From the NCBI RefSeq assembly GCF_001605725.1, contig NZ_CP011530.1:2542001-2606000 (forward strand): a stretch of 64,000 nucleotides of DNA. The letters are read 5' to 3'. The translations under genes and the position numbers were made by a program. The DNA is from Mycobacteroides immunogenum (GTDB lineage Bacteria; Actinomycetota; Actinomycetes; Mycobacteriales; Mycobacteriaceae). The notes under the pieces are model-generated. The model saw nothing but the letters and a program-made list of their open reading frames with translations, was not told the origin of the DNA and searched no databases. Numbering within the stretch: the first letter of the stretch is position 1; every line of letters begins with the position of its first letter. Shown in pieces: positions 50,480-58,488 of the stretch.

Positions 50480-51604
50480 CTAGCTACGGTAGGTGGGGTA
50501 ATCGGTGTAGCCTTTCTCGGTGCCGCCGTACATGGTGCTCGGGTCCGGGGTGTTGAGCGGCCAGTCGTTGGCGATCCGTTCGGGCAGGTCTGGGTTGGCG
50601 ATGAACGGTCGGCCGAAGGCGATCAAGTCGGCCCAGCCAGCCTCAATGGCACGGACTGCGCGTTCGGCGGTGTACTTGCCCGCCAGTAGGATGGTTCCGC
50701 TGAAGTTTTCGCGCACTGCGACACGGAAGCTTTCCGGCATTTCGGGAGCGTTGTCCCAGTCGGCCTCAGCCAACGACACATATGCGATGCCAACCTCTTC
50801 GAGGATCTTTACCGCCTCGATGTAGGTCTCATGGGGGTCATCTTCAACCAGGCCAAGGTAGACACGGTCTTCGCCAGTAGTGGTGAACAATGGCGAAAAC
50901 CGCACACCCAGACGGTCTTTACCGACGACGCCGGCAACTGCCTCGACCACCTCGCGCAGGAACCGGAGGCGATTCTGCAGGGAACCGCCGTATTCGTCGT
51001 TGCGGTGGTTGGTATGGGTGGACATGAACTGGTTGACCAAGTACCCGTTGGCTGAGTGGATTTCCACCCCGTCGAATCCGGCGTCGAGAGCATTGCGCGC
51101 GGCGTCGGCGTAGAGCTGCACGACGTCTTTGACCTCGCCGGTCGTCAGAGCCCGCGGCGGCGACGGCGGCGCCAGCGCTCCGGCTCCCGGGCCCGTTTCC
51201 ACGAAAACCTTCACGGCGTCCGCGGTGATGGCCGACGGGGCGACCGGTGCGCCGGCGTCGGGCTGCAACGAGGTGTGCGACACCCGTCCCACATGCCAGA
51301 GCTGGTTGAAGATCACCCCACCGGCGGTGTGAACCGCATCGGTGACTTTGCGCCAACCCGCAACCTGTTCAAGGTTGTGGATCCCGGGTGTCCAGGCGTA
51401 GCCCTGCCCGCGCGGTTCGATCTGCGTACCTTCGGTCACCATGAACCCGGCGCCACTGCGCTGCGTGTAGTAATCCGCCATGAGTTCGTTGGGTACGTTG
51501 CCGGGCTGCGAACTGCGCGAACGGGTCAACGGGGGAAGAACGATGCGATTCTTGACCTCATAGGGGCCGAGCTTGGTAGCGGTGAACAGCACTGAGTCTT
51601 TCAT
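50480..51604 (-). CDS. Old Yellow Enzyme family ene-reductase (NemA-like)
   Basis: 374 residues. FMN-dependent OYE signatures: KNRIVLPPLTRSRSSQPGNVP, WHVGRVSHTSLQPD, and the substrate-binding EIHSANGYLVNQFMS (His/Asn pair), then NHRNDEYGGSLQNRLRF. Reduces activated C=C bonds of maleimides, enals and nitro-esters with NAD(P)H. Lies 61 nt after the aldehyde dehydrogenase on the same strand, with which it forms an operon for reactive electrophiles. Confidence 0.92.
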   Translation of the reverse strand: MKDSVLFTATKLGPYEVKNRIVLPPLTRSRSSQPGNVPNELMADYYTQRSGAGFMVTEGTQIEPRGQGYAWTPGIHNLEQVAGWRKVTDAVHTAGGVIFNQLWHVGRVSHTSLQPDAGAPVAPSAITADAVKVFVETGPGAGALAPPSPPRALTTGEVKDVVQLYADAARNALDAGFDGVEIHSANGYLVNQFMSTHTNHRNDEYGGSLQNRLRFLREVVEAVAGVVGKDRLGVRFSPLFTTTGEDRVYLGLVEDDPHETYIEAVKILEEVGIAYVSLAEADWDNAPEMPESFRVAVRENFSGTILLAGKYTAERAVRAIEAGWADLIAFGRPFIANPDLPERIANDWPLNTPDPSTMYGGTEKGYTDYPTYRS

Positions 51605-51665
51605 TTCTTTTCTTTCCGGTGTTGGTGTGATGGTTTAAATCTTGTGCAGCGATGGGATACGCGAT

Positions 51666-53150
51666 TTAGAACAGTCCGCGCGGAGCTTCGTTCATGCTCA
51701 CGTAGATGTTCTTCTTGTGGGTGTACGCGTCAAGCATGGATTTGTAGGCTTCGCGGCCCAGGCCGGATTTCTTGTAGCCCCCGAAAGGTGCATGCGCAGG
51801 GATCTCATGGGCGGTGTTCACCCACATCCGACCGGTCTCCACCGCGCGTGCCACGCGAAGTGCACGGTTGATGTCTTGGGTCCACACTGTGCCGGCGAGT
51901 CCGTATTCTGAGTCGTTGGCCAAGGCGATAACTTCATCCTCGTCCTTGAATGGGATAACAACGAGAACGGGGCCGAAGATCTCTTCCGATGCAACGCGCA
52001 TATCGTTGCGCACATCGACCAATATTGTCGGCTCGACAAAGAATCCGGAATCGTAGTCCCCGCCAGTGAGCCGGCGACCACCCGTCAAAACCGTGGCACC
52101 TTCAGCACGACCGGTTTCTACATAGCCCAACACGCGCTCCAGCTGGGCTTTGCTGATCAACGAGCCCACCTGGGTGTCTGGTGAGAGGGGATCCCCCACG
52201 CGGGCCGTGGTGAACTTGGCTTTTAGTTCGTCGATAAAACGGTCGTAGATCGACTCGTGAATGAAGAGGCGAGCTCCGGATTCGCAGGCTTGGCCTTGAT
52301 TCCATAGAATCGCCAGGGCTGCCCCCTCGACGGCCTTGTCCCAATTCGCGTCGGGGAAAACGATATTCGCCGATTTGCCGCCCAGCTCCAGCGTTGCTGG
52401 TACCAGTCTTTTGGCTGCGGCTTCGGCGACGGTGTAGCCGACTCGGGTGGAACCGGTGAATGCCAGCTTCTGTACCGTCGGGTGATCCAGCACGGCCTGG
52501 CCGGCAACCGGCCCTGTGCCGGTGACGATGTTGACGACACCGGGGGGAAGAACTTGCGCGAAAATCTTTGCCAGTTCGGAAATGCTGACCGGCGTCATCT
52601 CCGATGGCTTGATCACCACGGTGTTCCCTGTGGCGATTGCCGGGGCAATCTTCCAGGCTGCCATCAACAACGGAAAGTTCCAGGGGATCACCTGACCAAC
52701 CACACCAAGCGGTTCGCTCAGCACGAGGCTGAGGGTCTGTTCATCAAGCACGGCCGCCTCGTCTGAGTGACTGCGAATCACTCCGGCGAAGTACCTGAAG
52801 TGATCAATGGCGATGGGCACGTCGAGAACGCGCGACTCGCGAATCGGCTTGCCCACATCCAGCGACTCCAGGACCGCGAAACGCTCGGCGTCAGCCTCCA
52901 GCAGGTCGGCGATCCTGTTCAACGCGTTCGCACGTTCCGTCACCGTGGTCGCCCTCCAGCCCGCAAACGCACGCTGCGCCGCCTGGACCGCGCGATCGAC
53001 ATCAGCGGCTGTTCCACTAGGAATACGAGTCAGCACCTCACCCGTCGCGGGATTGATACTCTCGATCGTCTCCCCGGACTCCGCGTCCACCCATTGGTTG
53101 TCGATGAACATTCCGTAGCTGCGGTCCGGAGCATACTGGGACGTGGACAT
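51666..53150 (-). CDS. Aldehyde dehydrogenase (NAD-type)
   Basis: 494 residues. GQVIPWNFPLLMAAWK, catalytic Glu in ATLELGGKSANIVF, nucleophile Cys in NQGQACESGARLF, and C-terminal GPVLVVIPFKDEDEVIALAN with APFGGYKKSGLGREAY. Oxidises aldehydes to acids. The AGAAGG ribosome site precedes ATG. First gene of the aldehyde dehydrogenase-OYE operon. Confidence 0.93.
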   Translation of the reverse strand: MSTSQYAPDRSYGMFIDNQWVDAESGETIESINPATGEVLTRIPSGTAADVDRAVQAAQRAFAGWRATTVTERANALNRIADLLEADAERFAVLESLDVGKPIRESRVLDVPIAIDHFRYFAGVIRSHSDEAAVLDEQTLSLVLSEPLGVVGQVIPWNFPLLMAAWKIAPAIATGNTVVIKPSEMTPVSISELAKIFAQVLPPGVVNIVTGTGPVAGQAVLDHPTVQKLAFTGSTRVGYTVAEAAAKRLVPATLELGGKSANIVFPDANWDKAVEGAALAILWNQGQACESGARLFIHESIYDRFIDELKAKFTTARVGDPLSPDTQVGSLISKAQLERVLGYVETGRAEGATVLTGGRRLTGGDYDSGFFVEPTILVDVRNDMRVASEEIFGPVLVVIPFKDEDEVIALANDSEYGLAGTVWTQDINRALRVARAVETGRMWVNTAHEIPAHAPFGGYKKSGLGREAYKSMLDAYTHKKNIYVSMNEAPRGLF

Positions 53151-53261
53151 GGCGCGCTTCTCCTTCTGATTGGCGGGCGGGCCGGAAGTACAACCGGCTC
53201 AACCTCTTCCGTGATTTCGTTGTTCACCACCCCTGACGACGTGGTGCCACCAACCCTAACC

Positions 53262-53305
53262 TAGATATCGAGATACGTCAATATCCCAATAGCGCGATAT
53301 TCAGA
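53262..53305. promoter_or_regulatory. AT-rich operator region upstream of the aldehyde dehydrogenase
   Basis: CTAGATATCGAGATACGTCA followed by ATATCCCAATAGCGCGATAT: imperfect inverted ATAT/GATAT repeats in an otherwise GC-rich neighbourhood, about 110 nt before the minus-strand ATG. Shares the CTAGATAT word with the palindrome at 48231-48258, so both may answer to the same ArsR-type repressor. Confidence 0.45.
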
Positions 53306-53516
53306 TGGGCGTAAAGGGGGTGTCTTCCTGCGCTAACACCGCCGGGTCGGCTGGTTGGTGGCCGTCGGTGCGTGACCGTGCTTGAGGTGCGCTCTGCTGC
53401 GCGGCTTAACTCGGACGATCCCCACTCAATAGGGACTCGCCGAACTGCGCAGGTTCGACCGTGCCATCCGGCCAGGAACCCGCAGTCGAATGAAATCGGC
53501 AACGATACGAAAACCG

Positions 53517-53560
53517 TGAACCACCCCAGGTTTGACGCGGATCAAACCCGGGGTGGTTCA
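53517..53560. repeat. 19-bp inverted repeat (hairpin)
   Basis: TGAACCACCCCAGGTTTGA (53517-53535), 6-nt spacer, TCAAACCCGGGGTGGTTCA (53542-53560): 18 of 19 positions pair. There is no T-run. It could be a terminator or an insertion-element end; nothing is transcribed towards it from a recognised gene. Confidence 0.65.
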
Positions 53561-53706
53561 AAGTGCTTGGGAGGCGGTGCCAAGCCGGCGGTGCGGTGGC
53601 CACTTGATCGATTCTCGCGCAGCGTCTACTTCCTGGGCCGAGGTCTGCTGCAACGCCGCAAGCTTGCCGAGCATCGTCGACCTCGTCATGTGCACCATGC
53701 CTGTCA

Positions 53707-53883
53707 GCTCCGGTCGAAAAGTGAGCAGGTAGTTCCGGTTGAAAAGTGAGCACTTCACCTTTCGATTGGAGAGTGATCACTGTGGAGGATTGGGCGGAGA
53801 TTCGCCGGCTGTATCGGTCGGAGAAGCTGTCGCAGGCTGCGATTGCGCAACATGGTCGGACCATCGCTCCTAGCCGTCGATAG
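53707..53883 (+). pseudogene. IS21-family remnant, terminal repeats and istA start
   Basis: Two direct copies of TCCGGT(c/t)GAAAAGTGAGCA (about 53709 and 53734) are the terminal repeats of IS21-type elements. A GTG at 53782 starts VEDWAEIRRLYRSEKLSQAA then IAQHGRTIAPSRR and a stop, the head of istA (VEDWAEIRRLYRSEGMSQ... in intact copies). The remainder is missing. Confidence 0.75.
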
Positions 53884-54375
53884 CCTCTCAAGGTCGCCCA
53901 AAACTGGAGAGACCCAGCACTGTCTGGTGGCGGTCAGTGCGTTTAGGGTTGCGTTCATCGCCTTGCTCAAAGCAGATTGGTCGCCAAATCTGTTCGGCCG
54001 TTAGTTAGTCGCGACACAGCAAATCGGCACTACGAGGGCCGACAGACCACGCCGGCGTTTTCCCTGACAGCGCTGCGCTGCTAAATGGTCCGTGCTTTGC
54101 TGGTCGATTGCGCCGACACGGGGCGGATAAGCCGACTTCTGGGGTTACCGCGACTAAAGGAACTTGGCGTCGACGACCGCAGCGCCGCGCGGAAGGGCGT
54201 GGGCACCCAAATGGTCGAGGGCGAGACCTCGCAATCCGCGTCGTCGGTCTCGACCCACAAGATCCCCGCAGGAACTATGACGTACGGCACACCCACCTAA
54301 ACGGAAGCGCTGTAACGCTTTCCGAAGTGCATAGCACTCAGTGGTGTAGTCAACCCAACTAGCAAGGGAGTCATC
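53884..54375. other. Gene-free stretch upstream of the RclC-like gene
   Basis: About 490 nt. No supported gene; the last 60 nt should hold the promoter of the membrane-protein gene (AGCAAGGAG ribosome site at its end). Confidence 0.45.
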
Positions 54376-54861
54376 ATGATCGCTACCATCCGCGAGCAGA
54401 TTCAAGCCGGCGTGCGCCCAGAGTCGCCAGTAGCACGTGGCGGCGCGGGCCTGGCACGGTACGGGCTGGCCGTCGTCATCGCCTGGATCGGCATGCTGAA
54501 GTTCACAGAGTACGAAGCCAACGGCATCGCGCCATTCGTGTCGAACAGCCCTTTCATGTCTTGGCTGTACGACATTTTCTCGATCACCACCTTTTCGTCG
54601 CTACTCGGTGTAGTCGAGATCGCAATCGCGGTCTTGCTCGCCGTCAAACCGTGGTTCCCTCGACTCTCAGCGATCGGTAGCCTCATGGCCATCGGCATGT
54701 TCGCCACAACACTGACATTCGTGCTCAGTACGCCTGGTGCATTCGAAGCATCAGCAGGAGGTTTCCCGGTGTTGTCGTCGACTGGTCAGTTCCTGATCAA
54801 GGACGTCGCACTGCTCGGAATCTCTGCCTGGACGCTGGTCGATGCACTCACACGCCGCTGA
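54376..54861 (+). CDS. DUF417 / YkgB-RclC family membrane protein
   Basis: 161 residues with four hydrophobic segments (about 25-45, 65-90, 96-118, 135-158): LARYGLAVVIAWIGMLKFTEYEANGIAPFVSNSPFMSW is the family's signature start (W-G-KFT-YEA-GI-P-V-NSP-MSW). In E. coli the homologue RclC is induced by reactive chlorine species. AAGGAG ribosome site. Located just before a broken ECF sigma gene, possibly its target. Confidence 0.87.
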   Translation: MIATIREQIQAGVRPESPVARGGAGLARYGLAVVIAWIGMLKFTEYEANGIAPFVSNSPFMSWLYDIFSITTFSSLLGVVEIAIAVLLAVKPWFPRLSAIGSLMAIGMFATTLTFVLSTPGAFEASAGGFPVLSSTGQFLIKDVALLGISAWTLVDALTRR

Positions 54862-55227
54862 GGCCGAAGCCGCCCTCGTCACCTCGCTTCGTGCGGGTGA
54901 CGAGGGCGGCTTCGTGCAAGTTGTCGACTTGCAAGCCCCACGACGCCACGCCTCGCACGCGACTACGTCAGGACACCAGATCGCCGAAGGCCCCCTACAG
55001 GAAGGCCTCTTACACAAAGGAATCGGCTCTTCCCAGGATCAGTCACCTCGGTTCACAGAGCTGTCTGCGAACTTTCATAGGAGGAAAGGTCGCAGTCCCT
55101 TGACGACGAGAAACTGGACGAGGAGTCGGAGCAACGAAGCCATCCTCGGGAATTTTTCCTCAAGCACCGGGGAGCATGGTCGCCGGCGAGCCGGTCGCTC
55201 ATGCACTACATGAAAGGATGCAGACAG
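54842..55227 (+). pseudogene. Broken ECF sigma-factor gene
   Basis: Three pieces align, in order but in different frames, to the intact sigma factor at 42172: EAALVTSLRAGDEGGFVQVV (54863 on; cf. EGALVAALRAGDHRAFARLV), then LARDYVRTPD (54951 on; cf. VARGYVPSEQ) and HLGSQSCLRTF (about 55046; cf. FEGRSSLRTW), and finally FLKHRGAWSPASRSLMHYMK before the anti-sigma start (cf. LLHRGRAVIREALENYLK). The segment is also about 260 nt too short. The gene is inactive by frameshifts and an internal deletion. Confidence 0.78.
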
Positions 55228-55455
55228 ATGAGATGCAACGAACTCGCCGAACTACTCACCGAATACCTGGACGACTCGCTCGGTTCGAGCGACCACGTGA
55301 GGCTCGAAACGCACCTGTCCGAGTGCGCCGGATGCGCAAACTATCGCACTCAATACATATCGACGATCGCAATCTTGAATCAGATCCCCGTGGCCGGCTT
55401 CAAGCGCACGCTGCGCGATACGTTATCGGCGCACTTACACCAACGGCGCCGCTGA
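55228..55455 (+). CDS. Zinc-finger anti-sigma factor (zf-HC2), orphaned
   Basis: 75 residues from ATG 55228. MRCNELAELLTEYLDDSLGS, then ETHLSECAGCANYRTQY: the HxxxCxxC motif is intact. About half the residues match the anti-sigma at 42816. Its own sigma gene upstream is broken, so it may now act on the intact sigma factor or on nothing. Confidence 0.82.
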   Translation: MRCNELAELLTEYLDDSLGSSDHVRLETHLSECAGCANYRTQYISTIAILNQIPVAGFKRTLRDTLSAHLHQRRR

Positions 55456-55530
55456 GCTTCGCAGGGCAACCGAGTTCAGCTCAGCAACAATGGATACACC
55501 AACTTTGCTGCCGTCAGCGCCCATCGGTCT

Positions 55531-56241
55531 TTAGGTGGCTTGCGCCAACTCAGCCACCGCTTGATCGGTGGTCCAGATAGCTGAGGCGAGGAATCGGAAA
55601 TTAATCAGGGCAGCCAAGTATCCGTCGCCTTCGGGCAACCGTGCACCCGCAGTCGCGTCACGGATGACGACAACCTCGAAACCCTGTTCGATCAGCTCGC
55701 GCAAATGGCTTTCGGTGCACAGATTCGCGGCCATTCCAGCCAGAAGAACCTGGGTCACACCGCGTTTGCGAAGCTGAAGTACGAGATCGTTGGACTGCGG
55801 ACCCACGATTTTATGGGGAGAAGCGACCACCGTCTTTCCGTCCAGGATGCGGTTCTTGTACCGCTCGAGATAGTCCGCGCCCGAACCGTCGAACCCTTCC
55901 AGCTGCAGCGGATGCGTCCGCGCGAACATGCCGACACTGTGCATGAAGCGCTCAAGCGGTCCGGCGAATTGCCAGTCCTGATCGGATGGATAGTAATAGT
56001 GCGGAGAGATCGCAACCGTGATCCCCGCGCTCTTGGCAGCTGACAGTAGTTGGTCGATGTGCTCGACAGTGCCGTTGTCTTCGACGCTGGCGCCGAACAC
56101 CGACCATGTTGCACCATCGGGGCTGAGAAAGTCGTTCTGCGGGTCAGTCACGACGAGCGCAGCGTGCGTCACGTCAAGCTGGAAGCCAGATGGCGGAAGT
56201 CCGGGCTCTGCGGGCTCGTCGTACACGGATGAAGTCGACAT
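55531..56241 (-). CDS. Isochorismatase-family cysteine hydrolase
   Basis: 236 residues. Catalytic Asp in LVVTDPQNDFLSPDG, Lys in TVVASPHKIVGP, and Cys in LLAGMAANLCTESHLREL. The family hydrolyses isochorismate, nicotinamide or similar amides/ethers; the substrate is not evident. A palindromic CGACCGGTCG lies about 70 nt upstream. Confidence 0.88.
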   Translation of the reverse strand: MSTSSVYDEPAEPGLPPSGFQLDVTHAALVVTDPQNDFLSPDGATWSVFGASVEDNGTVEHIDQLLSAAKSAGITVAISPHYYYPSDQDWQFAGPLERFMHSVGMFARTHPLQLEGFDGSGADYLERYKNRILDGKTVVASPHKIVGPQSNDLVLQLRKRGVTQVLLAGMAANLCTESHLRELIEQGFEVVVIRDATAGARLPEGDGYLAALINFRFLASAIWTTDQAVAELAQAT

Positions 56242-56307
56242 TGGATGGGAGTCCCTTTCCTATCGGGCGCTAGTGCGCGACACACGGCAGCGCCCGGAAA
56301 GTATAAA

Positions 56308-56325
56308 TAGACGACCGGTCGGATA
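56308..56325. promoter_or_regulatory. TetR-type operator upstream of the isochorismatase gene
   Basis: TAGACGACCGGTCGGATA contains the perfect palindrome CGACCGGTCG (56312-56321) next to a TATAAAT-like stretch (56302-56308). Resembles the site at 58357-58375 (AGACAGTCGGTCT) between the two tetR genes. Confidence 0.5.
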
Positions 56326-56388
56326 TCAACAAGTCCGGCCTTTCGGACCTCGATGATGGTGAGGGGGACCCGTTTGGTGGTCCAGTCG

Positions 56389-57252
56389 CTATGCGACTTG
56401 GGGTTGGTGGGTCGTGGTCCACTGTAGAGCGAACTCCGCTGGGGTAAGTTCGCCGTGGGCGGAGTGGGGTCGGTTGGCGTTGTAATCGCAGCGCCAGTCC
56501 TCGATGATCACCCGGGCCTCCAGAAGCGAGTCGAAGCGCCACGAGTTGAGCAGTTCATCACGCAGGCGGCCGTTGAAGGATTCGATCCAGGCGTTCTGCC
56601 ACGGCGAGCCGGGATCAATGAAAAGGGAACCGGCACTGTTGAATCGGCACCAATCGCTCACGGCGTGGGCCACGAACTCGGGCCCGTTGTCGAAGCGCAC
56701 GTAGTGCGGCGCCCCGTGGGTGAGGGCCAGGCGATCCAAGACGTCGACGACGCCGTCGGCGTTGATGGCGCGGTCGACCTCAATCGCGAGTGCTTCGCGG
56801 GTGAACTCGTCGATGACGTTGAGCATCTTGAGGATGCGGCCATCGGCGGTCGTGTCGAACTGGAAGTCCATCGCCCAGATCACGTTCGGGCGGATCGGTG
56901 ACATCGCACCCACGGCGACACCGATGCCGGTCAGCCGCTTCTTGCGGCGGCGCTGTGGGACCCGCAAGCCCTCTTCACGCCACAGCCGGCGGATGCGCTT
57001 GTTGTTGGCTTTCCAGCCGGCCTTGCGGGCCATCTTGGCTGCCCGTCGCCACCCCCAGCGAGGTCGATCGGTGGAGAACCGGCGCAACCAAGCCCGCAGC
57101 TCGGCCTCCTCGGTGGCGATCGGCGCCGGCGTCAGGCGCATCGTGGAGCGGTGCAGACCCACGACCGTGCAGGCGCGGCGTTCAGACACCCCGAACCGCT
57201 CGCGCAGCACCGTGACGGCGCTGCGCTTGCGGTTCGGGGTCAGAAGTTTCCC
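56389..57252 (-). CDS. IS3-family transposase OrfB (DDE catalytic part)
   Basis: Reading frame -1 to orfA, entered at the GGGAAAC heptamer. Residues: HTH_21-like lead (RFSTDRPRWGWRRAAKMARKAG), then the integrase core with catalytic Asp in VIWAMDFQFDT, Asp in YVRFDNGPEF, and Glu in WQNAWIESFNGRLRDELL, and the terminal NANRPHSAHGELTPAEFA. It appears intact and probably active. Confidence 0.88.
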   Translation of the reverse strand, partial: GKLLTPNRKRSAVTVLRERFGVSERRACTVVGLHRSTMRLTPAPIATEEAELRAWLRRFSTDRPRWGWRRAAKMARKAGWKANNKRIRRLWREEGLRVPQRRRKKRLTGIGVAVGAMSPIRPNVIWAMDFQFDTTADGRILKMLNVIDEFTREALAIEVDRAINADGVVDVLDRLALTHGAPHYVRFDNGPEFVAHAVSDWCRFNSAGSLFIDPGSPWQNAWIESFNGRLRDELLNSWRFDSLLEARVIIEDWRCDYNANRPHSAHGELTPAEFALQWTTTHQPQVA

Positions 57253-57527
57253 GCCGAGATCTCCTTGAGCATGTCGATGTCGAGGGCCTGGTTGGCGACC
57301 ATCTTCTTGAGCCGGGCGTTCTCGGCTTCGAGTTCTTTGAGACGCTTGGCGTCGTTGGCCTTCATGCCGCCGTACTGGGCAAGCCAGCGATGCCACGTCG
57401 ACTCCGCGATCTCTAGGTGTCGGCACACCTCGCTCAGTTCCTGGCCCGCTGCAAGGAGCTTGTTGCCCTCGGCGAGCTTGCGGATGATCTGGTCCGGGGT
57501 GTGCCGCCGGCGCTTGTTCGATGCCAT
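57240..57527 (-). CDS. IS3-family OrfA
   Basis: 95 residues from ATG 57527. HTH (RRRHTPDQIIRKLAEGNKLL ... EVCRHLEIAESTWHRWLAQYGG) and leucine-zipper-like RLKELEAENARLKKMVANQALD. Binds the IS ends and fuses with OrfB by frameshift. Confidence 0.9.
   Translation of the reverse strand: MASNKRRRHTPDQIIRKLAEGNKLLAAGQELSEVCRHLEIAESTWHRWLAQYGGMKANDAKRLKELEAENARLKKMVANQALDIDMLKEISAGNF
57246..57252 (-). promoter_or_regulatory. Programmed -1 frameshift site (GGGAAAC)
   Basis: Minus-strand heptamer G-GGA-AAC, a canonical X-XXY-YYZ slippery sequence, just before the orfA stop; slippage gives GGG-AAA and enters orfB to make the OrfAB transposase. Confidence 0.75.
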
Positions 57528-57621
57528 GTCGTTGTTGATTCTTCCTTGCCCGCAGACCGGGCAACAGAGTCGCACAACGACTGGACCACTACGAAGGGCT
57601 CACCTCAATGGAGGCGGGACT

Positions 57622-58245
57622 TCAGGACGTGCCGACCAAACCCACCAACTGCGGCAAGGTTATTCGTGAGAAACGGTCGTATGGAGCGCGGGTGCGATCG
57701 ATCCTGGCGCGAAGCACTGCCCCTTCCCACGCTTCGATAATCAAACCTGCGACTTCGCGACGCCGTTGAGGCGTTCCCTCTGTGAAAACAGCGGCCAGTT
57801 CGTGCTCCCAAGCACAAACAATGCCGCGTAGCTTTTCGTGGACCGACGCACTGGTGGCTGAGACTTCGAGCGCGAGATTGCCAATTAGGCAGCCGCGCAT
57901 AAAGGTATGGCGCTCGTGCTCGTCGGCAATCACCGCGAAGTAGCGTTGCAGGCGGCGAACCGGTCTCCCGCGACCTAGCAGCAAGGATCCGGACCGGTCC
58001 TGAAGTTCGAGCCAGTACTGTTCTAGCACTGCGACAACAAAGGCTTCTTTGCTCTCGTAGTACGTGTAGAACGCCGCCTTCGGTACGTGGGCACGATCGG
58101 CAATTTCCTTGACACCTGTCGCGTTGACGCCACGGGCATAGAAGAGCTCGAGTCCACTAGCGAGTAACCGTCTGCGGATATCCGGGTTCCCCGGGCGAGG
58201 CACAGGAGCAGAGTAACTGACCGAACAAGGACCTTGGCCGTGCAC
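57622..58245 (-). CDS. TetR-family regulator
   Basis: 207 residues from a GTG at 58245; other starts (TTG 58290, GTG 58278) are possible. HTH at the N-terminus (IRRRLLASGLELFYARGVNATGVKEIADRAHVPKAAFYTYYESKEAFV). C-terminal TetR_C with a Cys in RGCLIGNLALEVSA, a pattern shared with the split TetR gene next door. Divergent from it across a shared palindromic operator. Confidence 0.86.
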   Translation of the reverse strand: MHGQGPCSVSYSAPVPRPGNPDIRRRLLASGLELFYARGVNATGVKEIADRAHVPKAAFYTYYESKEAFVVAVLEQYWLELQDRSGSLLLGRGRPVRRLQRYFAVIADEHERHTFMRGCLIGNLALEVSATSASVHEKLRGIVCAWEHELAAVFTEGTPQRRREVAGLIIEAWEGAVLRARIDRTRAPYDRFSRITLPQLVGLVGTS

Positions 58246-58356
58246 GGCACCAACTCGACCACGCGCGTCCAGACGCACATATCCGGTCAAGTGAGCATTT
58301 TTGGTGCGCCATTGCGTAGCGCGAACTCACCGGGCGCTGAACGCGCCCGTGGACAT

Positions 58357-58375
58357 TTAGAGACAGTCGGTCTAA
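58357..58375. promoter_or_regulatory. Palindromic operator between the divergent tetR genes
   Basis: TTAGA (58357-58361) and TCTAA (58371-58375) flank AGAC-N5-GTCT-like core; the whole site is 10 nt upstream of the acuR-like ATG and lies in the 140-nt gap between the two regulators. Likely bound by one or both TetR proteins. Confidence 0.5.
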
Positions 58376-58385
58376 TCTCATCACC

Positions 58386-58488
58386 ATGAGCGCTCCCATT
58401 GTCCGGCCTCGTCGTGGACGGCCGCCAAAAGTCAGCCGTGACCACGAAGACACGCGGGGAGCATTGCTTCGCTGCGGGATGGAAATCC
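58386..58488 (+). pseudogene. AcuR-like TetR gene, 5' fragment split by ISL3
   Basis: ATG 58386 starts MSAPIVRPRRGRPPKVSRDH then EDTRGALLRCGMEI, the N-terminal arm and helix 1 of an AcuR-like TetR. The next codon is interrupted by the ISL3 insertion after the target sequence GGAAATCC (58481-58488). Removing the IS and one target copy restores MEILTAQGLTATG in frame with the 3' fragment at 59881. Confidence 0.88.

Larger units (their letters stand above)
56377..57589 (-). mobile_element. IS3-family insertion sequence, complete
   Basis: About 1.21 kb. Ends carry an imperfect inverted repeat: GTGGTCCAGTCGCTATGCGA at 56377 and its counterpart ending 57589 (GTGGTCCAGTCGTTGTGCGA read inward), 18 of 20 matching. 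It contains orfA and orfB in -1 phase. No 3-4 bp target duplication is seen (TTG left, TAC right), so one end may have been rearranged. Confidence 0.82.

Noticed and set aside
53372..53749. 125-codon plus-strand frame spanning the 53517 hairpin
   Set aside because: Both strands carry similar frames because of the inverted repeat; no gene features.
54081..54362. Overlapping 70-84-codon frames before the RclC-like gene
   Set aside because: Frames on both strands, no ribosome sites and no motifs.
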